From the NCBI GenBank assembly GCA_023662865.1, contig JAMPIK010000003.1, positions 51,956-115,955 of the forward strand: a DNA stretch of 64,000 nucleotides, given 5' to 3'. Origin of the DNA: Prevotella sp. GTDB taxonomy: Bacteria > Bacteroidota > Bacteroidia > Bacteroidales > Muribaculaceae. The notes under the pieces are model-generated. The model saw only the letters and a list, made by a program, of their open reading frames with translations, was not told the DNA's origin and searched no databases. This document shows, piece by piece, positions 62,426-64,000 of the stretch (positions are counted from its first letter, which is position 1; the number at the start of each line of letters is the position of its first letter). The translations under genes were made by a program, and so were the position numbers.

Positions 62426-62754
62426 TGTTGTATTTCTTGGGCTCCTCTCCCCAGTATTTCAAAATTGTCTGCATATATTTCGGTAATATACCGCTGTACA
62501 CCCATTTTGTCAGTGTAAGTGCGGGTACGCAGTTTGCCTTCAACATATAGTTTCGAGCCTTTGCGAATATATCTTTCAGCATACTCGGCACCTTTGCCGC
62601 TAAGGACTATATTATGCCATTCGGTACGCTCCACCTGTCCTATTCTCTCGTTTGTGGCGAGAGAAAAGAAAGCAAAGGCACTACTCTTTTCCGGGTAATG
62701 CATCTTTGGGTCGTTGCCCACATTTCCAATTAATATTACTTTGTTAACTGACAT
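62422..62754 (-). CDS. ssb: short single-stranded DNA-binding protein
   Basis: A 110-residue OB-fold protein that matches the SSB N-terminal domain: SVNKVILIGNVGNDP, SLATNE, TEWHNIVLSGKGAEYAERYIRKGSKLYVEGKLRTR. The flexible linker and acidic tail (DDDIPF-type) that recruit partner proteins are absent; the protein ends in AQEIQQ. It may be a second, accessory SSB. The ATG at 62754 fits the normal start. It overlaps speA by 4 bases. Confidence 0.88.
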   Translation of the reverse strand: MSVNKVILIGNVGNDPKMHYPEKSSAFAFFSLATNERIGQVERTEWHNIVLSGKGAEYAERYIRKGSKLYVEGKLRTRTYTDKMGVQRYITEIYADNFEILGRGAQEIQQ

Positions 62755-62769
62755 ATCTGAAAACAAATA

Positions 62770-63681
62770 CTAAAAGGTTGAGGCACGCAGTGCGAGTCCG
62801 GTTTTCTCATACAGCCCCATCAGCAAATTCATTACATGAACCGCATCTCCGGCACCGCCTCGCAGACGCGCGTCTGCTACGGCCTCTATACTGAGCCTCC
62901 CGTCCGGTGTCTTGTCTAAGGTTATTATGCACTTGTCTGTACCTTCAACCTCCTTATCGGGCATACTTTCACCTACTACATAAGTAAGATTATGGTCATC
63001 GTAAATCTCCTCATACATATCGGTTATATTGTCGATAGGCAGAGGCAAATCTATTTCCACCCTCATGCGCATTACTCGTTGAGAGTCGTATGGCTTATAC
63101 GACACTTTAATTTCCGGTGCGGGGTCATTCCCAATCAGGTGCATCGCCTCGCTTACATTTTTGAATGAAGTACGTTCACTTTTCAATACATCATTTACCT
63201 CAATCTCAATCGGTAGTTTTGCAGGGAGCATAGACTTCAGGCCAAGGGGCAAGAGTGCAATATTTGCAATAATTTCTTCAGCCGGGGGTATCACTGCACG
63301 GCGTGCACCTCTGACAAGCGCCTTGCGATTAACTTCGGGCACTCCGTACACAACCAAGGAATCTTCCCGGCGTGTATTGTTGAAGTCGGCTGTCATATTG
63401 ATTACAGCTAATTCGGGTACTTCCGTAAGCTCCGGCACTTTTATGCCCGAAACTTCTTGCGGCTCGGTGATAAATACGACATTGAGTTTATTGAAATTAA
63501 TGCCCTCGCTGAATTTCAAGGCACATTCTCCTATAAGACCGTGATGCACCGATTTAATGTCTCGGCCTGCAAGTCCGGGTTCATAAATTTGAGAGAGCTG
63601 CACATCGGGGTGATTTACCAACAAGCGAATAAGTTCGCCGGCCTGAGGAGTGGCTCCACCTATGATACCTACTTTTATCAT
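62770..63681 (-). CDS. ArgC-like protein (N-acetyl-gamma-glutamyl-phosphate reductase fold) without catalytic Cys
   Basis: A 303-residue protein with the ArgC/semialdehyde-dehydrogenase layout. The N-terminal Rossmann motif KVGIIGGATPQAGELIRLL, then MTADFNNTRREDSLVVYGVPEVNRK corresponds to the ArgC DFR-x-YGLPE region. Where ArgC has NPGCYPT, this protein has AVIPPAEEI (about 129-137), with Ala134 in place of the catalytic Cys. It is slightly shorter than ArgC (about 320-345). It therefore probably cannot perform the classic reductase reaction. It is first in a minus-strand operon with ssb, speA and truA, and the second repeat element lies just upstream. Confidence 0.8.
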   Translation of the reverse strand: MIKVGIIGGATPQAGELIRLLVNHPDVQLSQIYEPGLAGRDIKSVHHGLIGECALKFSEGINFNKLNVVFITEPQEVSGIKVPELTEVPELAVINMTADFNNTRREDSLVVYGVPEVNRKALVRGARRAVIPPAEEIIANIALLPLGLKSMLPAKLPIEIEVNDVLKSERTSFKNVSEAMHLIGNDPAPEIKVSYKPYDSQRVMRMRVEIDLPLPIDNITDMYEEIYDDHNLTYVVGESMPDKEVEGTDKCIITLDKTPDGRLSIEAVADARLRGGAGDAVHVMNLLMGLYEKTGLALRASTF

Positions 63682-63702
63682 TATCTGAATGAGGGCTTTT
63701 TT

Positions 63703-63714
63703 AGAGCTTGTTTA
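63703..63714. repeat. 12-bp duplicate of the element's terminal sequence
   Basis: AGAGCTTGTTTA at 63703-63714 is an exact copy of the first 12 bases of the element that begins at 63715, in direct tandem. It may be a footprint of an earlier insertion or slippage. Confidence 0.6.
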
Positions 63715-64000
63715 AGAGCTTGTTTAATAAAAAATGTGAATGTCAGGGCGGTGTATTTTTGAGCTGATTTGGCTTGTCTTGTAGGGAGCAATGCGAGCAT
63801 TGTGACCGAAAAGACGAGTCAAAGCAGTCAAAAAGACACCGGACATTAACATTTCTTTAGTATTCATAATTATTATTTATTTAAAAGAGCTATGTCAATT
63901 TAGAATATTCATAGATTGTCTCGCAGCTGCACCTCATCTTTGAGCCTTTGGTTCAGTCGCATAGCCCGCTATGCTCCCTCACCTGTAGCCTCGAACCTGA
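63715..64000. mobile_element. second copy of the inverted-repeat element (cut by window edge)
   Basis: Aligns base for base with 37885-38170 (offset 25830), with 10 mismatches in 286 bases and no indel. The right inverted repeat should lie 47 bases beyond the window. It sits 33 bases upstream of the ArgC-like gene in the same orientation as the first copy relative to its gene. Confidence 0.85.
63724..63867 (-). CDS. 47-residue ORF, second element copy
   Basis: Same frame and length as the ORF in the first copy (ATG at 63867, stop in the terminal repeat). Three base differences: two silent and one Arg to Lys at residue 30. No known family. Confidence 0.4.
   Translation of the reverse strand: MNTKEMLMSGVFLTALTRLFGHNARIAPYKTSQISSKIHRPDIHIFY

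Overview
The window looks like a chromosomal segment from a Bacteroidales bacterium (phylum Bacteroidota), possibly a Muribaculaceae-type gut species; the family is a guess. The evidence is the recurring promoter pattern TTTG-N19/20-TAnnTTTG upstream of many genes, a Bacteroidota-type RNA polymerase omega subunit, a long-form LptF/LptG permease, a eukaryote-like (GT3) glycogen synthase, a PASTA-protein/RluD pair, and ArgC-like, DUF349 and BamD proteins of the phylum's kind. Coding density is high, start/stop overlaps (ATGA) are common, and there is no prophage, CRISPR array, transposase or tRNA gene. Almost everything is housekeeping.

Layout. 1-3242: end of an unknown gene, two small exported proteins, then pepT-miaA closed by a bidirectional terminator. 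3260-7513: pta-ackA (minus) diverging from an LptF/LptG permease (plus) over a symmetric pair of overlapping promoters. 7514-14330: htpG behind a sigma-54-like promoter, then glycogen synthase and glycogen phosphorylase. 14331-20164: a possible 24-residue ORF, plsC, a GT2 glycosyltransferase, nadE-tsaC and a polyprenyl glycosylphosphotransferase. 20182-30163: one long operon clcA-fmt-menD-menB-menC-menE plus an 837-residue protein with a C-terminal Schlafen/AlbA_2 domain. 30184-31792 (minus): bamD-rpoZ-secreted protein. 31973-33872: PASTA protein and rluD. 33891-37872 (minus): unknown protein-dedA-rpe-ABC ATPase-ABC permease. 38603-45759: rlmD, then dapA-dnaG and lpxA-cdsA-rsmG. 45746-48888 (minus): chrA pair-folC-yigZ. 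48995-53193 (minus): ROK glucokinase, YihY protein, RNase P RNA, HdeD-like protein and a cytidylate-kinase-like protein. 53287-59808 (plus): unknown small protein, cyclophilin, DUF349 protein, second glycosylphosphotransferase, Sel1 protein and rmuC. 59784-63681 (minus): ArgC-like protein-ssb-speA-truA.

The most unusual feature is a 333-bp repeat with 30-bp terminal inverted repeats. It occurs complete at 37885-38217 and again at 63715-64000, where the window cuts it. Both copies lie in the same orientation directly upstream of the first gene of a minus-strand operon. The copies are about 96.5% identical without indels. Each carries an intact 47-codon ORF whose stop lies in the terminal repeat, and an upstream part that can fold. 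Of the 10 differences between the copies, four fall in two base-paired position pairs, and one of these pairs is fully compensatory. This suggests a small non-autonomous mobile element with selected structure, or a mobile 5'-UTR/small-protein cassette. Second in interest is the ArgC-like protein behind the second copy, which lacks the catalytic cysteine and is translationally linked to a tail-less SSB, SpeA and TruA. Third is the AlbA_2 protein at the end of the menaquinone operon.
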